Assembly: GCA_019925105.1 (NCBI GenBank)
Contig: JAHGAU010000015.1
Location: 558,001 to 622,000, forward strand
DNA length: 64,000 nucleotides
Source of the DNA: Niebla homalea
Lineage: Eukaryota; Ascomycota; Lecanoromycetes; Lecanorales; Ramalinaceae
Direction: 5' to 3'
The position numbers and the translations under genes are program-made. Below, in pieces: positions 45,902 to 57,569 of this stretch. Within the stretch, counting starts at the first letter, position 1. Each line of letters begins with the position of its first letter. Below the pieces are notes generated by a model that ran no database searches, was not told the DNA's origin, and saw nothing but the letters and a program-made list of their open reading frames with translations.

Positions 45902-47032
45902 GTTTATATGAGAGAATCGCCGATAGAAGCTTGTGAGGGCGAAATCGTCAATGTTTCCGATTTCATTTTGAGAAAATCGGCGTCATTTGCCAAGCTGTCA
46001 AAGCTCCGAGATCTTATCTCCGGAGTATTCCCAGAACCCGGAACTTCACCTTTTCAGAGGAATGTATACCTCTGGTTGTGCTCCGCCATCTCGATGAAAA
46101 CATCTTGCTGTAGCGGAAGCGGCGGACTGGGTCGCGCAGCTGTCGTTCAGGAATTAGGTCAACCACAAGACCGAAAGCCTCCTGTATCCGAGGAGACGAA
46201 AGCCAGCATGATTGCGGGAAAGAAGATTCAAAGGCTTTATGAGCGCGCGTACTCCTGCCAACTAGGCCCGTCTTACGGATCGCACCATGATAATCCGGGC
46301 AGAAGCTGGTGAAGCTTATTGGATGAGAGTGGGGCTCAATACATGATTGATAGGGATGCCGAATGAGTTGAAGAAGACTGAAACTCTTACTCCATGCACT
46401 CCGGACAATGTCTATCGTGGAACAAGAGTTAACTTCAATTAAGAAGAGGTCAGGCAGTAGAAGCGAAACAGGCACACAGAAAATGTCGAAGATGAAGTAA
46501 CGAACGAATCAGCATACCCATAGTCTGTAGCCTATGCTTGTCAAGACGAACAAGAGCCTAAGCAACCGGAATTTTGGAGTTGGGCTCAGAATACGATCTC
46601 TCACACCCTAACGCAGCTATTGTAATTCGACGCCTTACATGGGAGAGTATTTGTAGAATTCCCAAGAACCATTGAGCATGGATCCAGCGTATAAACAGAA
46701 TATTAACGAAAAGGCAGTTATAGGTTTTGATGAACTTTGTCCTCAGACACGGCTGGCGTTTTGTTGGAGGCATTCATCCTAGCCCTTTATTATTCTGCAA
46801 TACATCAAGAGTGATCTGATTCCCAAACCTGCATGGACGATAAATCTTTGGCAATCGCTTGAGCGAAGACTTCGTTCGCAAGTCTTCCTTCAGTACAGGT
46901 CTGTTTGACTTGACTTTGGATTCAGAGTCGTGAAATGCTTAGCAAAAGCGGTGCGCCACTCGTTGGATGAGTTCCAGAAGATGTCATACCATAGAGCCTT
47001 GAGGGTTTCGCGACCCGGATAGCGTTCCAAAA
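45902..47032. other. Intergenic between MGE1 and ATE1
   Basis: 1.13 kb. Two overlapping opposite-strand frames (45908-46312 plus, 46014-46475 minus) are open for 130-150 codons, but neither has recognisable motifs and they cannot both be coding. I treat them as unproven. Confidence 0.45.
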
Positions 47033-48957
47033 TTATAGATGTAGGTTAATCATCGTCTGCTCGACAAGGTCAGGTCCAATCGATGCGGCCAACTCAGCAA
47101 TTGCACATTTGATTGATAGGGAATCTGAAATGTCGCTGCTGTCCCAACCAACAAGATCCTGCTTAAGAGTCATTACAGTGAGTATGAAGACTCTGGTAAG
47201 CACGTACCTGTACTTCGAACACACTGCCTTTTACCGCTAGCTTCCAAACGCCGAGATCGACCTTTTCCGTAAGCTCGGATAGCGCCATCACACCGGGTGT
47301 GCCAGCTTCGAAAACAGTTGGACCGCTATTGATGCTTGACACTCTGGGATCTTGTTGTTTCACATAGTCCATAGCCTTGTCGTATTTGACGTTGCCAATC
47401 TCTAATATCTGATCAAGACGTGAAGCGAACGAAGGTGCGTCAAGAGCCTCTTCGAGGGATCCAGGGTCCGCAGGCAGCTGAAGCGCCTTCTCTATTTCCA
47501 TGGACACGAATCTTCTGGCAAAAAGACGCTGCTTCAAGTCCTGATCGAGAAGGTTCCATTCATGGGTAATCGGATCTGCAAATTAGCACTTTGAGCACAG
47601 ATGCTGCCGGAATAATTCAACTTACCAAGAAGGTAGGACGGTCTGAAATCTGCCTTGTATCGCATCTTGATACACGAATGGATGTAAAAGCCTGTAGTGA
47701 TCCACATTATTCAAGGATCCCTTCACCCCGGACACATTGGGGCTGACCCATGTAATAAAATTCGTAACGTTCTTCAATGGCCAGGGCGATTTCTCTCACG
47801 GCTGAAAGTTTCCCAAACTCCCATTCATTGAAGTCTTCATGATACCTGGGGTGGTCAGAAAATAAGCTGAAGACATTGGTAGTCACCCTCCTACATGAGA
47901 TAGACTGAGCTGACGCAATGAGGAAGCAAGTCTAGCACTCCCATGGCTACAAGCCGTCCGTCAAGACGATAGCATTGGTGATAGGAGCCAATTCTTCTCT
48001 CTCTTCCATTATAGACTTCAGTCTTCTGCCCAAGCCCGGTACATAGAAATCGCTTAAAGCCAGCTTGTGAGATATCAGATGGATCCTCTTCATGGACGAT
48101 CCTTTGATAATTCTCAAACAAGGCATACCTACCCACATATCAGCGCTCCTTCAAATTAGTCCCTCTTGGTACTCACAACTGACTTCTCGGGCGTGAAAGA
48201 ATTCGGCTCAATATCGACTTCGAATCTGTGTGCTGGCTGGATAGGCTGCTTGTTTCGAGTATCTATTGGCTTCTTCACGCAGGAATACTCGGCTTCGTGG
48301 ATCACCCTCTCGATCTCGTATCGGGATTTGATGCTCTTCTTCTCCCTGATCAATCTCTCACATGGTCAGCCGTGTGTTAATCCAAGCCTGACAGATTCAA
48401 TCATTTACATATAGACAAGACGAAGCAAATAGTACTGACTGTCGGGATTTGGGACAGAATCTAGCGGCTTTCTGCACATAGTCCTGGCCTAGCACATGCC
48501 GGTTCCAACGGTTTACGGCGCGTCTCTGGTCTTTCCGAGGTTTAAAGGCTGTGGCATCCAACCTAAAATAAAAATCAGATGGGGCTGCAGATTAAGAGAG
48601 AAGGGCAAGGAAGACCTCATGGTATAGTTTGGGCAGCAAGATTGACGATTGTCAGGCTTGTAGTAAAAGGTGCCAGACCTTGATGTTTACTGTTAGCTGC
48701 AGCAGATATTGATAGCGTGAGGCCATTACCGACGCCATCCTCGATCAGCTAGGATTTGATAATGATTCGGTTTCATGGATATGGCTGTCATTCCAGTAGA
48801 CACACCTGTAGCCACCAACCTTAGCTTGTTCTCAAGTGGCTACAGGAGATCATGGTAGGCTGACGATTTCTGTTGGGTCCTGAATCGCAGTATCCACCTG
48901 TTGATGCATGATTAACTGGAACGGGTCCACACTAGAGCAGAGGTGGGCTCCCAACAT
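47033..48957 (-). CDS. ATE1: Arginyl-tRNA-protein transferase ATE1
   Basis: At least ten exons. Those with clear junctions are 48730-48805, 48616-48678, 48440-48562, 48184-48354, 47895-48128, 47748-47845, 47626-47691, 47208-47575 and 47033-47158. ATE1 transfers arginine from tRNA to N-terminal Asp/Glu, marking proteins for the Arg/N-degron pathway. Visible blocks are the N-terminal GYCDSGPNR cysteine motif, the HYQILADRGWRRSGTFYY segment, the CCPNYTMRL pair of cysteines, YALFENYQRIVH, the YHQCYRLDGRLVAMGVLDLL core, and GYYIHSCIKMRYKADFRPS. The first coding exon ends at 48844. Its start is uncertain: the ATG at 48957 requires a very short 35-nt intron. The junction into SCVSTGMTAISMK uses a 38- to 41-nt intron. 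Confidence 0.92.
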
Positions 48958-50495
48958 GATGTCTTCTGATACCCTGTACAAGAGCCGTTAACGTAAAGCA
49001 CCCCAAAATTGGCGGCCCACTATAACTGGCAGGGGGAAAGTGGCAGTTGAGAAGAAGCTGAGATGGCATGAGAGCCAAAGGATCAAGCACGGGGTCTCTG
49101 CAGCAGTGCACTTACCCGTGGGAGTCAGTAGAGAATAGCGGTCTTCCATCATAGGCCGAGTGATGGTGTGAGGGGTGATCGGCCGTGCGTCTTACAGGCT
49201 GCAATTCTGCCGAAGTGGACTGTGCTTCGCAGGAACAGAACTAGACATCAATCTCACACAATATTTTAGGCAAGATGTGGGGGGGCGCCCGTTGACTTAG
49301 GTTAAACAAGATCGGTGTTGGTGGTGTCGCAGGGACAGCTTCACCCAGTTGGGCGAGGATGGTCTAGGAGACTGCGTCACAAGCGCTTCACACTGATGAT
49401 GCTCGCATGCATTGGTGTCCTGCAAGGAATGTTCTAAGCGAATCTATAGCTTCTCCTATTTGATGAAGCGAAGCTTTGCTCCACAAATGTGAGGAAGGGG
49501 AAAATTTACAGCAACTTGGGGGGAGAGAGAAAACAAAGGGGTCCAAGCACGATGAGGCACGCGCGAGCAACTCTTGCCAGTTATCTAGAACTATCCAAAG
49601 ACTGTGACGATTGTAATGAGTTCGTGGAGCATGATCGGGAATCGTCGTTGTCGTGGCCAAGACCATCATCCTATGTCTTGCCCAATCGCCTTCAAAAAGG
49701 GGCTCAGTCTTGCGCTGACGACGATACGGTGAGGCAGAACGCTGATCTGGATCAGGGTCTTGTTGATCTTAAATCCACCGTTCAATAATAATAGCTCGAC
49801 GCTAGTGGGCGCAAGTGTTTGGGAGTTCCAGCTTCGGTCCGTGCTGGCGTTACAGCTAGGTACGCAGCATGAGCCATGAGCCATGAGCCATGAGATAGTA
49901 GGGTAATCGGCAAGGAAGGTCAATTCCGTGAGGGCGCCGGAAGAATCCAAAGACAAGCCGTGCATGACTGCATGCAGCATGCGTAATGCGCCTTTCTCAA
50001 ACGCTAAGTTTTGTAACTTGTCATCGTGTGGGGGATTTGAGGTGTGAAAAGGCCAAAATGCTGGAGAATTTTCGACATCTCGATTTTTCCTCCCACCTTC
50101 ATCTCCGCCCGGTCATCCATGATCCATGCCAACACCGACTAGCATTCATCGTAGCCTAATCTAGATTCCCTAACTCAATTGACTCGGCGACCGCCCTCGC
50201 ATTATTAAAGATGTCGATGCCTCAAGGCAGACGGTCATCCTTCCACCCTCAAACCCGCTCCCCTCGGGTTTGAGGCTCTTCTAAACCTCCCCCTTCCCCC
50301 CCCCCGTTACCAGACTACACTTATCCTTTTCTCAACCCTCTGGACAAGCCACAAACGCAATCTTGACCGACCAGCAACCGCTCACACTCACGATCCCTTG
50401 CCTACCCATTCTTCTCAAATCTCGCTACAGGCCTTGTGTCCAGCGCACCTCACAGTTGCTGTCCTAAGGCCCCGACTCTGGACGGCACAATTCCC
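48958..50495. other. Long divergent intergenic region, ATE1 / Nudix gene
   Basis: 1.54 kb with no supported gene. It contains a tandem heptamer repeat (49868-49895) and a strongly pyrimidine-rich stretch with a C-run near 50295-50310, likely part of the Nudix gene promoter or leader. Confidence 0.5.
49868..49895. repeat. Tandem heptamer repeat
   Basis: Three copies of CATGAGC followed by CATGAGA, 28 bp in all. It lies in the non-coding interval. Function is unknown and slippage is the simplest origin. Confidence 0.8.
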
Positions 50496-51099
50496 ATGTC
50501 GATCTCGTCTGGCCCGGTCACGATGGCTCCCAAATTAGAAGACAAGTCCCGCACAGGCCGTGACAACCAACGTAAGTCAATCATGATACCATGCCCGCGC
50601 TGAGCAGGTGAGGAGAAAAGGAAGATCAACCTGCTCAGGCTTATACGACACTGACGCATAGTTTATAACAGGCTACGGTGCCGATGGAGAACGACTGGTC
50701 GCAGGGCTCGTACCTCTGTCGGCTGACAAGAAGCAAGTGCTGTTGATTCAATCCACGCGGCGCAAAGGCTGGGTTATACCTAAAGGAGGCTGGGAGACGG
50801 ACGAGGAAACCGCAGAAGACGCTGCGTGCCGCGAAGCTTGGGAAGAGGCTGGAATCGTTTGCAAAGTGCTGAAAGATCTGGGCAAGATCCCGGACAGGCG
50901 AGGCGCCGACGATGTTACCAAGAATGCGCCCCGAGCCATGTTCCAATTCTTCGAAGCCACCGTCCAGAAGGAGGAAGCAAAGTGGCCTGAGATGCAGAAA
51001 CGAGACCGGAAGTGGATGACTTACTCTGAGGCCAAGGCAGCATTGACTGCGAGGCCTGAGCTGCTCGAAGCATTAAACAGGAGTTCTATTGTGCGGTAG
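50496..51099 (+). CDS. Nudix hydrolase, diphosphoinositol polyphosphate phosphohydrolase type
   Basis: Two exons (50496-50571, 50672-51099) give 167 aa. The Nudix box fits the consensus exactly: G65, E71, R79-E80, E83-E84 and G86 within GWETDEETAEDAACREAWEE. The surrounding RRKGWVIPKGGWE and a short C-terminal helix match the DIPP/Aps1/Ddp1 group, which removes beta phosphates from inositol pyrophosphates and also cleaves diadenosine polyphosphates. A second in-frame ATG at residue 10 (MAPKLED) is an alternative start. The intron is phase 1 with GTAAGT...ACAG. Role in phosphate signalling is inferred from family membership. Confidence 0.9.
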
Positions 51100-51691
51100 C
51101 CAAGTGCTGGCACCGCTGCTTTCACATGCAGTCATACTTTGGGTGTCTGAGTCATGCTCCAGGCCAACCCACCCGTACGTGCATTTGGCGGCTTCATTCG
51201 ACCAGGTGATGATATAGACGGCATGGCGTTGACATGGGAATCGTGGCGATCTCAGAAGGATCGTTTGCTCTCTTTCTTGTAGTCGAGAGCTTGTTGAGGC
51301 GAAGAAATTCACTTGAACTGTGTGAGGTAAATCTGCACATAAGGGCTTCCACTCCGACACTTATGGCATCTGTTCTTCTCACTGCCTTCTGTTGCAGAAG
51401 CCCCTATTTCTTCCTGAAATTCGCCAGTCCGATCACGAGGATGTGACTCAAGAGAAGGCCATTTGGATGTGTTGACCCGCAACGCGGCTTCTTTGTTATT
51501 TGTTAAATGCCGCTTTCCTTTCGTGGCAACATCACTTTATCCATCTCATGACACTCGACCTAAAACGCGTCATTTTGACAGCGCAACCCAAGCAGAGGAC
51601 ACGCGTTGGACTTCATCTATTCTTACATCTCTCTTTGCTTTAGAGCTGTTAATCTTATCTACCATCTACCGATTTCGTTCACTGTACAACC
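51100..51691. other. Intergenic between Nudix and LRR genes
   Basis: 592 bp in tandem orientation. No gene recognised. Confidence 0.5.
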
Positions 51692-53689
51692 ATGGGCCGC
51701 TTGAATTATACCAACGTAAGTAATCAATGACGGTCGTCTCCCCTTAGGCGTGCTTGGCTCATGAAGAAATGATCAGCGCAAAAGCGAAGGTCTCAAGCTT
51801 GGGCACGTTTGCGCAAAGGATCTGGTAAATACCCCCCGCATTCCAGAGTGAACGCCTGCTCATCTCCGCGAGATCAAACGGATTCCCCCGGCTTCTGGCT
51901 CGAAAGCGGCTCTCAGAGACCCTGTGGTGGAGCTCGACGTCTCGAGCAGATGCCTAAACGACGATGGGTTCAAAGAACTAGCTCGGGGCTTGCTACAGAC
52001 CTACCAAGCAAACAACGGCGACCATGTCATCATACGACTTGAGGAGTTGAATCTACGAGACAATCAATTGACGCCCGCGTCACTCAAAGAGCTCGCACTT
52101 GTCATCCCGCTTGCATGTCGAGACCTGAGGGACCTTGATCTTGCAAGCAACAGCCTCTGTATCAAGTCTCGTCAAGACGAAGAGGCGTGGGAAGGCTTTC
52201 TTCGCTCCCTTTCCGTATGTTGCGTCCTACGGAGGATCGACCTCAGTGGGAATCATTTGGGAGGCAAAGCCTTCGAAATCCTGCTCAAGGTGTATAGCCA
52301 GGAGAGCCCAATCGATCTTGTACTACCATCGAACCTATCACTGGCGAGACCGTCCAAGCCGCCACTGTCAAAAGCCTTAGCAGAACAGCTCAATGGAATT
52401 GAGACCTCTACTAGAAAATTGAGCATAGGATCTCGGTCTGATAGTACTGATCTTGAAGAGGATGCAAGAGCTGGAAGGACAAAAATCTCAAAGCATGGTG
52501 TGTTCAGCTATTCTCTGCTTGGCAGGATCGGCTGACCAGTGCAGGTCTCAAACCGGCTGAGAGGCACGGTCACTCGGTAGATTCGGAACAGATGCCATAC
52601 TACGCAACGACAAGGGGACTCAGATCTGTTCCATACATCATCCTTTGCAACACATCCATGGATGAGACCTCTGCACTGTACTTGTCGTACATTCTTGCGA
52701 ACCATCACCTACCAAACAGACTCATGGCCCGTGTTCCCCCAGCCAAGGCTGGGTCGTCAGCCCAACAACTGGCGTTATACGACGTTGAAACTCCATGTAG
52801 AGGGGTGGTCTACTTGCCGAATTCGGAGCTCGGGAACGCTGCTTCGAAAGTGATGACCCTGGCCGAGGACGCCCGGAGCAATCTGCTAACCCCAACAAGT
52901 GCGGCAGCCGCAGTGCTTCAACAAGATCAGCAAGCAGTAACGACCCAGGCCAAGCCGACGATTCTAGGTCACCAGCGGAATCGTTCTCGAATGACAGAGG
53001 ACGAAGCTCGAGAATCGATTGCCGCAGATCTCGACCACGCGCGGAGTAGGTTACAGGGCAATGTCATCGAGGCATCTGGACACACAAGCAGCGATCTTTG
53101 GCGAGTCGCAATGAAGATGTTACCACTCAGCCGTATTATACAGCCTTCAGCCGCGAAGGCAACTTCGCCACTGCCGTCACCTGTGACACCACCAGTGGTA
53201 CAGCCAGTAGCCACCCCCATATCAACGCCAGCTCCGAAGCCGAAGTTACAGGTCATACGCACCCTGGAGATTCCTGACCCCACGCCGAAGAAGTCTAACC
53301 CGTGGGGTCTGCCTCTCGCCCCCAAGTCCGCTAATCAGTCAATAGCACAGCGAAGACGGAAGGAAACCTTACCCACACCGGCTACCCCAAGGACAGACAA
53401 GATGACCGCAGCTACACTGGACCCGCCTAAGAAGGAGAGAGCAGCAATAGCTAAGGGCTATCGGTCAAAGCTTCCGCTTGGCTTCACAGAGGAAACATGG
53501 GCTAATATATTGGCCCATGCAGTGGACGGCAACAACCTGATGAGTAAAGGACAGCAGCTTTCAGTGATGCGGTATGCCATAGATAGGAGAACATTAGGGA
53601 AGGAGAGGGAGGGATTGGGCTTGAAAGAAGCCGCTCAGAAGTGGCACGTTTTAGAAGACATGGATTGCCTGGCTTACGAGATAAGATGA
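51692..53689 (+). CDS. Leucine-rich-repeat (RNI-like) protein of unknown function
   Basis: A four-exon model (51692-51715, 51777-51847, 51917-52497, 52545-53689) gives 606 aa. LRR units are visible: VELDVSSRCLNDDGFKELA, LEELNLRDNQLTPASLKELA, LRDLDLASNSL and LRRIDLSGNHLGGKAFEIL. They resemble the ribonuclease-inhibitor fold used for protein binding. The second half is Ser/Pro-rich with ETPCRGVVYLPNSEL and a basic region before a conserved-looking end. The start MGRLNYTN followed by RKSEGLKLGHVC is typical of a fungal LRR family. The awkward point is 51848-51916. It reads as protein in frame with both sides but contains a TGA at 51849, so I removed it as a 69-nt intron (GTGAAC...CTCTCAG). Function not known. 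Confidence 0.72.
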
Positions 53690-53965
53690 TGACTCTTGAA
53701 TGAGCATGACGAGCATAAGCCTGGGCCTGGAACGAACATGTAACATGACTGAAAGAGCAGTATCCTTTTCCAGAGCATTTTCAAGCATGAGTCACAAGGC
53801 AATATCATAAGAGTGATTCAGAGAATACCTAGGATCTGATGCCATAGATCCACAAAAGATCACCATGCGCCTTTTCCAGTGCTGTCTGTCCTGTGTGACG
53901 TCATTGTGCATGATATTGGGATGCGCCTTGCGGCCTCAGCGAGCTGATCTATTTGTCTTCTCTAC

Positions 53966-54848
53966 ATGCCCGCGGCTTTTAGGTCGCTCAGCAAGGTTGG
54001 CCTTCCCAAGGCCTTGAGCATCATCATCGCCATCTCCTTTGCTGTTTTCCTAGCCATCCCAATATTCACGATGCCGAAAAAGACCAGGAAAACACCTCCT
54101 CTGTCGGAAGTCCCCCAGCAGCTGAGCATTCCCACCGTCTTCACTGATGGACTCCCCTTGCCCAAATTGATCGCATTCGATCTCGACTACACACTATGGC
54201 CCTTCTGGATTGATACTCATGTCTCGCCGCCGCTGAAGGCTCAGAACGGGGGCGCCTTCTCCGTTGACAGGTGCGCTCACTCTTTCCAGCGTTTCCAAAC
54301 CGATGTGAAGTCGCTTCTGGCTGGTTACAAGCCTGTTGTGTCATTGTCGAACATCACAAGTCTCAATGCTGACGAAGGGCTATTCATGTCCCAGTTTGGG
54401 CGAATCCTACGCCTTCTACCCGCACGTGCCCCAAATCCTCGCCATACTGAAATCCCTTCCCACGCCCATCCTCGTGGCCTCCGCCTCCCGCACACACGCC
54501 CCCGAGCTCGCACAAACCCTTCTCAAACAGCTGTTGATTCCCACCGATCCCGCCGACCCGTCGACCACATTTTTTAAGGCTGCTGATTTCTTCGACTACC
54601 ATCAAATCTTTCCAGGGGACAAGAAGACGCACTTCAGGGGACTGAATGAGAAGACCGGGATCGAATATGAGGAGATGCTGTTTTTTGATGACGAGTCGAG
54701 GAACAAGAATGTGGAGCAATTAGGGGTGGTGATGTGTTTGGTTAGGGATGGGGTAACGTGGGGGGAGATGGACAGGGGGATTAGGGAGTGGAGGAAGAGG
54801 AATGGAAGGGAGACGAGGGAGAAGCCGACGAAGGGGAAACCGGTATGA
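53966..54848 (+). CDS. MDP1-like magnesium-dependent phosphatase (HAD superfamily)
   Basis: Two exons (53966-54270, 54395-54848) give 252 aa. The HAD nucleophile motif FDLDYTLWPFWID (DxDxT) is intact. Later motifs ILVASASRT and MLFFDDESRN complete the catalytic set of magnesium-dependent phosphatase-1, whose relatives dephosphorylate protein tyrosine or sugar-phosphate products. The splice joins GGAFSVD to SLGESYAFYPHVP, matching the family. An N-terminal hydrophobic segment (ALSIIIAISFAVFLAIPIF) precedes a second ATG at 54071. Starting there gives a cytosolic 217-aa protein of standard length, whereas the longer form would be membrane-anchored or mitochondrial. The C terminus is Arg/Lys-rich. 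Confidence 0.88.
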
Positions 54849-55195
54849 TGAGGGCCGTTGTGCAACCGCTTGAGAGGACAGGGGAAAGACATTTTCTGTG
54901 ACGAGGCGTCTTTTCTGAGAAAAGGGGCTGGGTTGAGGAATAACTTTCAATGAGCTAGACAGCGCGGCGCTGGTTGGTACGTGGTGGTTTAAGCATGATC
55001 GCATAGATTCCCTTGGATAGATGTATAGGATAACAGTACGTCTTTGCAAGATAGAGGTCATCCCTTTTCGCAATTCATTTCCGAGACCCGGTAAGGCGTC
55101 TAAAGAGGCGGAGATCTCCCTAAAAGTGCCTCAAAGCCCAAGCCGCTGCCCTTTCGGATGCACGCAATGCCCTGGATTGCGGCCTGTATTCGGAT
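54849..55195. other. Intergenic, no gene recognised
   Basis: 347 bp. A frame opening at 55021 contains several cysteines but runs in a different frame from the better candidate downstream and is probably chance. Confidence 0.4.
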
Positions 55196-55501
55196 ATGCT
55201 GCTGTCAAGGACGGCTATGTGGCGAGACCGCAAGAGACTCGGGCTCTCGAAAATGATCGAAAGCAGCGGAAGTTATTACACTCCGTACGATGTACCTGCA
55301 AGGAAGGCTGCGGAAAGTGCCAAGGGCAAGGCCGAGCCTTGGCGGAAGGTGGCGAAAAACGCATCATCGGTGCTGCGCCACTTGGAATCCCTGAAGAAAC
55401 AGACCCTTGAACTGCCCAACGACATACCATATGATAATAAACGCGCTGTTCGCCGCCTGACGAGGGACATCTTTGCCCCTATCTATTGGGAATCAAACTA
55501 A
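55196..55501 (+). CDS. Hypothetical protein, unrecognised
   Basis: Open frame of 101 codons from the ATG at 55196 with basic, helix-rich composition: RDRKRLGLSKMIESSGSYY, then a Lys/Ala-rich part and the end RAVRRLTRDIFAPIYWESN. No signal peptide, membrane segment or known motif. Codon composition looks more natural than in overlapping frames, but it could also be the 3' part of a spliced gene starting further upstream. I do not recognise the family and propose no function. Confidence 0.35.
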   Translation: MLLSRTAMWRDRKRLGLSKMIESSGSYYTPYDVPARKAAESAKGKAEPWRKVAKNASSVLRHLESLKKQTLELPNDIPYDNKRAVRRLTRDIFAPIYWESN

Positions 55502-55624
55502 AATTCCTAATTTCTTCCTCCAATTCCGTGGCCATCAAGCAACCTCACTCCAAAAACCACCACCACTACTACCACCTCACCATCTCCGGAAGGAAAAAAA
55601 AGAAACAAAAAAGCAAAAACAATA

Positions 55625-56711
55625 ATGATAGATCCCTCCACCATGTCCCCCCCAGCATCACCCACCGCTGGCCCCCAACCCCCGACGTCAAAACCCTCCT
55701 CCGACCTCTCCCTCGACCTCACCTCCCTCCCCCTTGGTCTGGCCCTCCCCGCCCTCCAACACCCTCCTCATCACGAACCTCAACAACCCAGCCACGTTCC
55801 ACCCGGCCTCCCTCGAAAAGATCCGGGACCTCCTCTCCTCCCCGACGCCACTGAACTCCTTCTCCCCGCTCCGCTCCTTCCACCGGATCATCGTCTCGTA
55901 CGGCACCGTCGACGCCGCCGTCGCCGCGCGCGAACTGCTGGAATCCCCGCTCGCGCTGCCGCTGTCCACGTCGTTGTCGTCATCCTCCACCACCACCACC
56001 AACAACGAGGACCATCAACAACAACAGCAGCAACAGCAGCACAGCAGCAGCAGCCAACAAAAGCCCGCCGCCGATCGGATCAAGATCTACTTCGGCAAGC
56101 CGACCCCGATCCTGGGCCAAGGAGACGATGATGGTGATCATCAACACCACCTGCAACCGCCGGCGATGGGGAAGTTGCTGTTTATCTCCCCGCCACCGAG
56201 CCCGCCGTGTGGGTGGGAGATCCGGGAGGAGGATCCCCCGAATAAGGAGACGCATGCGGAGGATCTGCAGAGGGCTTTGGCTGGGCTGGGTGGGGGAGGC
56301 GCCGCCGGTGCCGCTGCTGGGGGCAGGGGGAGGAGGAGGTCTGAAGACAAGGAGGATGGAGATGGAGATACTACTGGGGATGGGGGAGCTGGGGAAGCGG
56401 GGGTGGGGGCTGAAGATGGTGAAGAGGAGGAGCAGCTCGATGGGTTCGGCAAGCGGAGGACCGAGGGGACGAGGACGGAGGATGTGAGGACGAGGAGTAA
56501 GAGTCTGACGACAACAACGATGGTGTATCACCCTCGGCATCACGGCGATCGGGAGGATCTGCCGGCCGTGATGGTGGAGGATACCTCTGGTGCTGCAGCT
56601 GGGGACGAAGGACTAGATGAGCGTGAGGGGAGCGATGGCGATGGGTCAGGGGAGGGCAAGAAGATTATGGCACATACGGCGAGGCCACCTGTGGAGCTGA
56701 TGGAGGAGTAG
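55625..56711 (+). pseudogene. Calcipressin (RCAN) with apparent N-terminal frameshift
   Basis: Calcipressins bind and modulate calcineurin. The main frame (about 55734-56711) contains an RNA-recognition-like fold beginning WPSPPSNTLLITNLNNP, the family signature LLFISPPPSPPCGWEIREED followed by PPNKETHAEDL, and a C-terminal HTARPPVELMEE calcineurin-docking element. The expected N terminus (ATG at 55625 or 55643, reaching SLDLTSLPL) lies in another frame. The two join only if one C is missing from the C-run at 55729-55733, and no GT-AG intron resolves this. It may be a true frameshift, a strain-specific lesion or a base error. The middle contains a CAG/CAA polyglutamine run (about 56005-56062) and a long Gly/Asp/Glu-rich insert, both unusual in length. 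Confidence 0.8.
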
Positions 56712-57569
56712 GCCCGGGATCTTGTGTCTCCTAGGGGGCAGGAGTTCGGGTTGGGCAGAAAAGCAGCTTCACCGCTCACAGCAGTGTATGCATGCATAGC
56801 GTTGGCGTCATTGGTGGGTTACACAGGTACCGATCGAGCTGATTGGCAGCCTCCCCTGGACGATGAAGTTTTGGAAGGTTGCATGCTGTCGTTTTTGGCG
56901 CGCTTCGCGAAGTTGGTTCATTGGCGCAAGATTTCCCTAGTGCTACGAATTAGGTCCGAGGGCTTTTGCACACAGATCCCAAAGCAAAAGCCTAAGCAGT
57001 CGCCACGCGACTCTAGACGCGTGAGATAGGGCAGCACGAAGAGGCTATTGCGTGCCCTGCTCGACGAATGCTCTAGAAATCCTTGGGAAAAGGTACATTG
57101 GATGACTCAAGCTTATGTGATGTGGCGAGTGGCGATATCATTACTGTGTCCATTAATAATTGCAAATTTTTTCTGGTACTCTGTTCAATGCTCATATAGG
57201 AAAATTGCTCCCAATGCTCTAGAATGGAGGCTGTGCTCTCACCACGGTGGCTCCCTCCGATAATTCGAAACAATCCGACTTGCGCGATTAAGCTGATCAT
57301 GTTCCCGAGTACCTAGATGGAAAGAAATGGCCCGTAGTTGTTGCCATAATACCGAGACTATAGTCGATTTCAGTGGAGAATGTGCAAGGTCCGGATAGAA
57401 CCCTATTAGTAGAAAGCAAAAGCTAGCCCCTATTTTCCTGACGTCGTATTGCCACCGAGGGGGCAAGGGCAAGGTATAACTAGACACCCTGCGCTTTTTG
57501 GAAGATCCAGTGATGGATGTTGATCGAGTCTGAGGGCTGCTATTGGCATTTGCATGGTTTGTTGCGATC
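56712..57569. other. Convergent intergenic region
   Basis: 858 bp between calcipressin (+) and the zinc-finger-like gene (-). No supported gene. An open stretch just after the calcipressin stop is probably 3' UTR. Confidence 0.45.

Noticed and set aside
45908..46475. Overlapping plus- and minus-strand frames between MGE1 and ATE1
   Set aside because: They cover each other, neither has a recognisable domain, and there are no clear splice partners. They are left as unproven.
55021..55410. Cysteine-containing frame of 129 codons
   Set aside because: Its CPFGCTQCPG-like runs are suggestive, but they overlap a more natural frame ending at 55501 and lack a second zinc-binding half.
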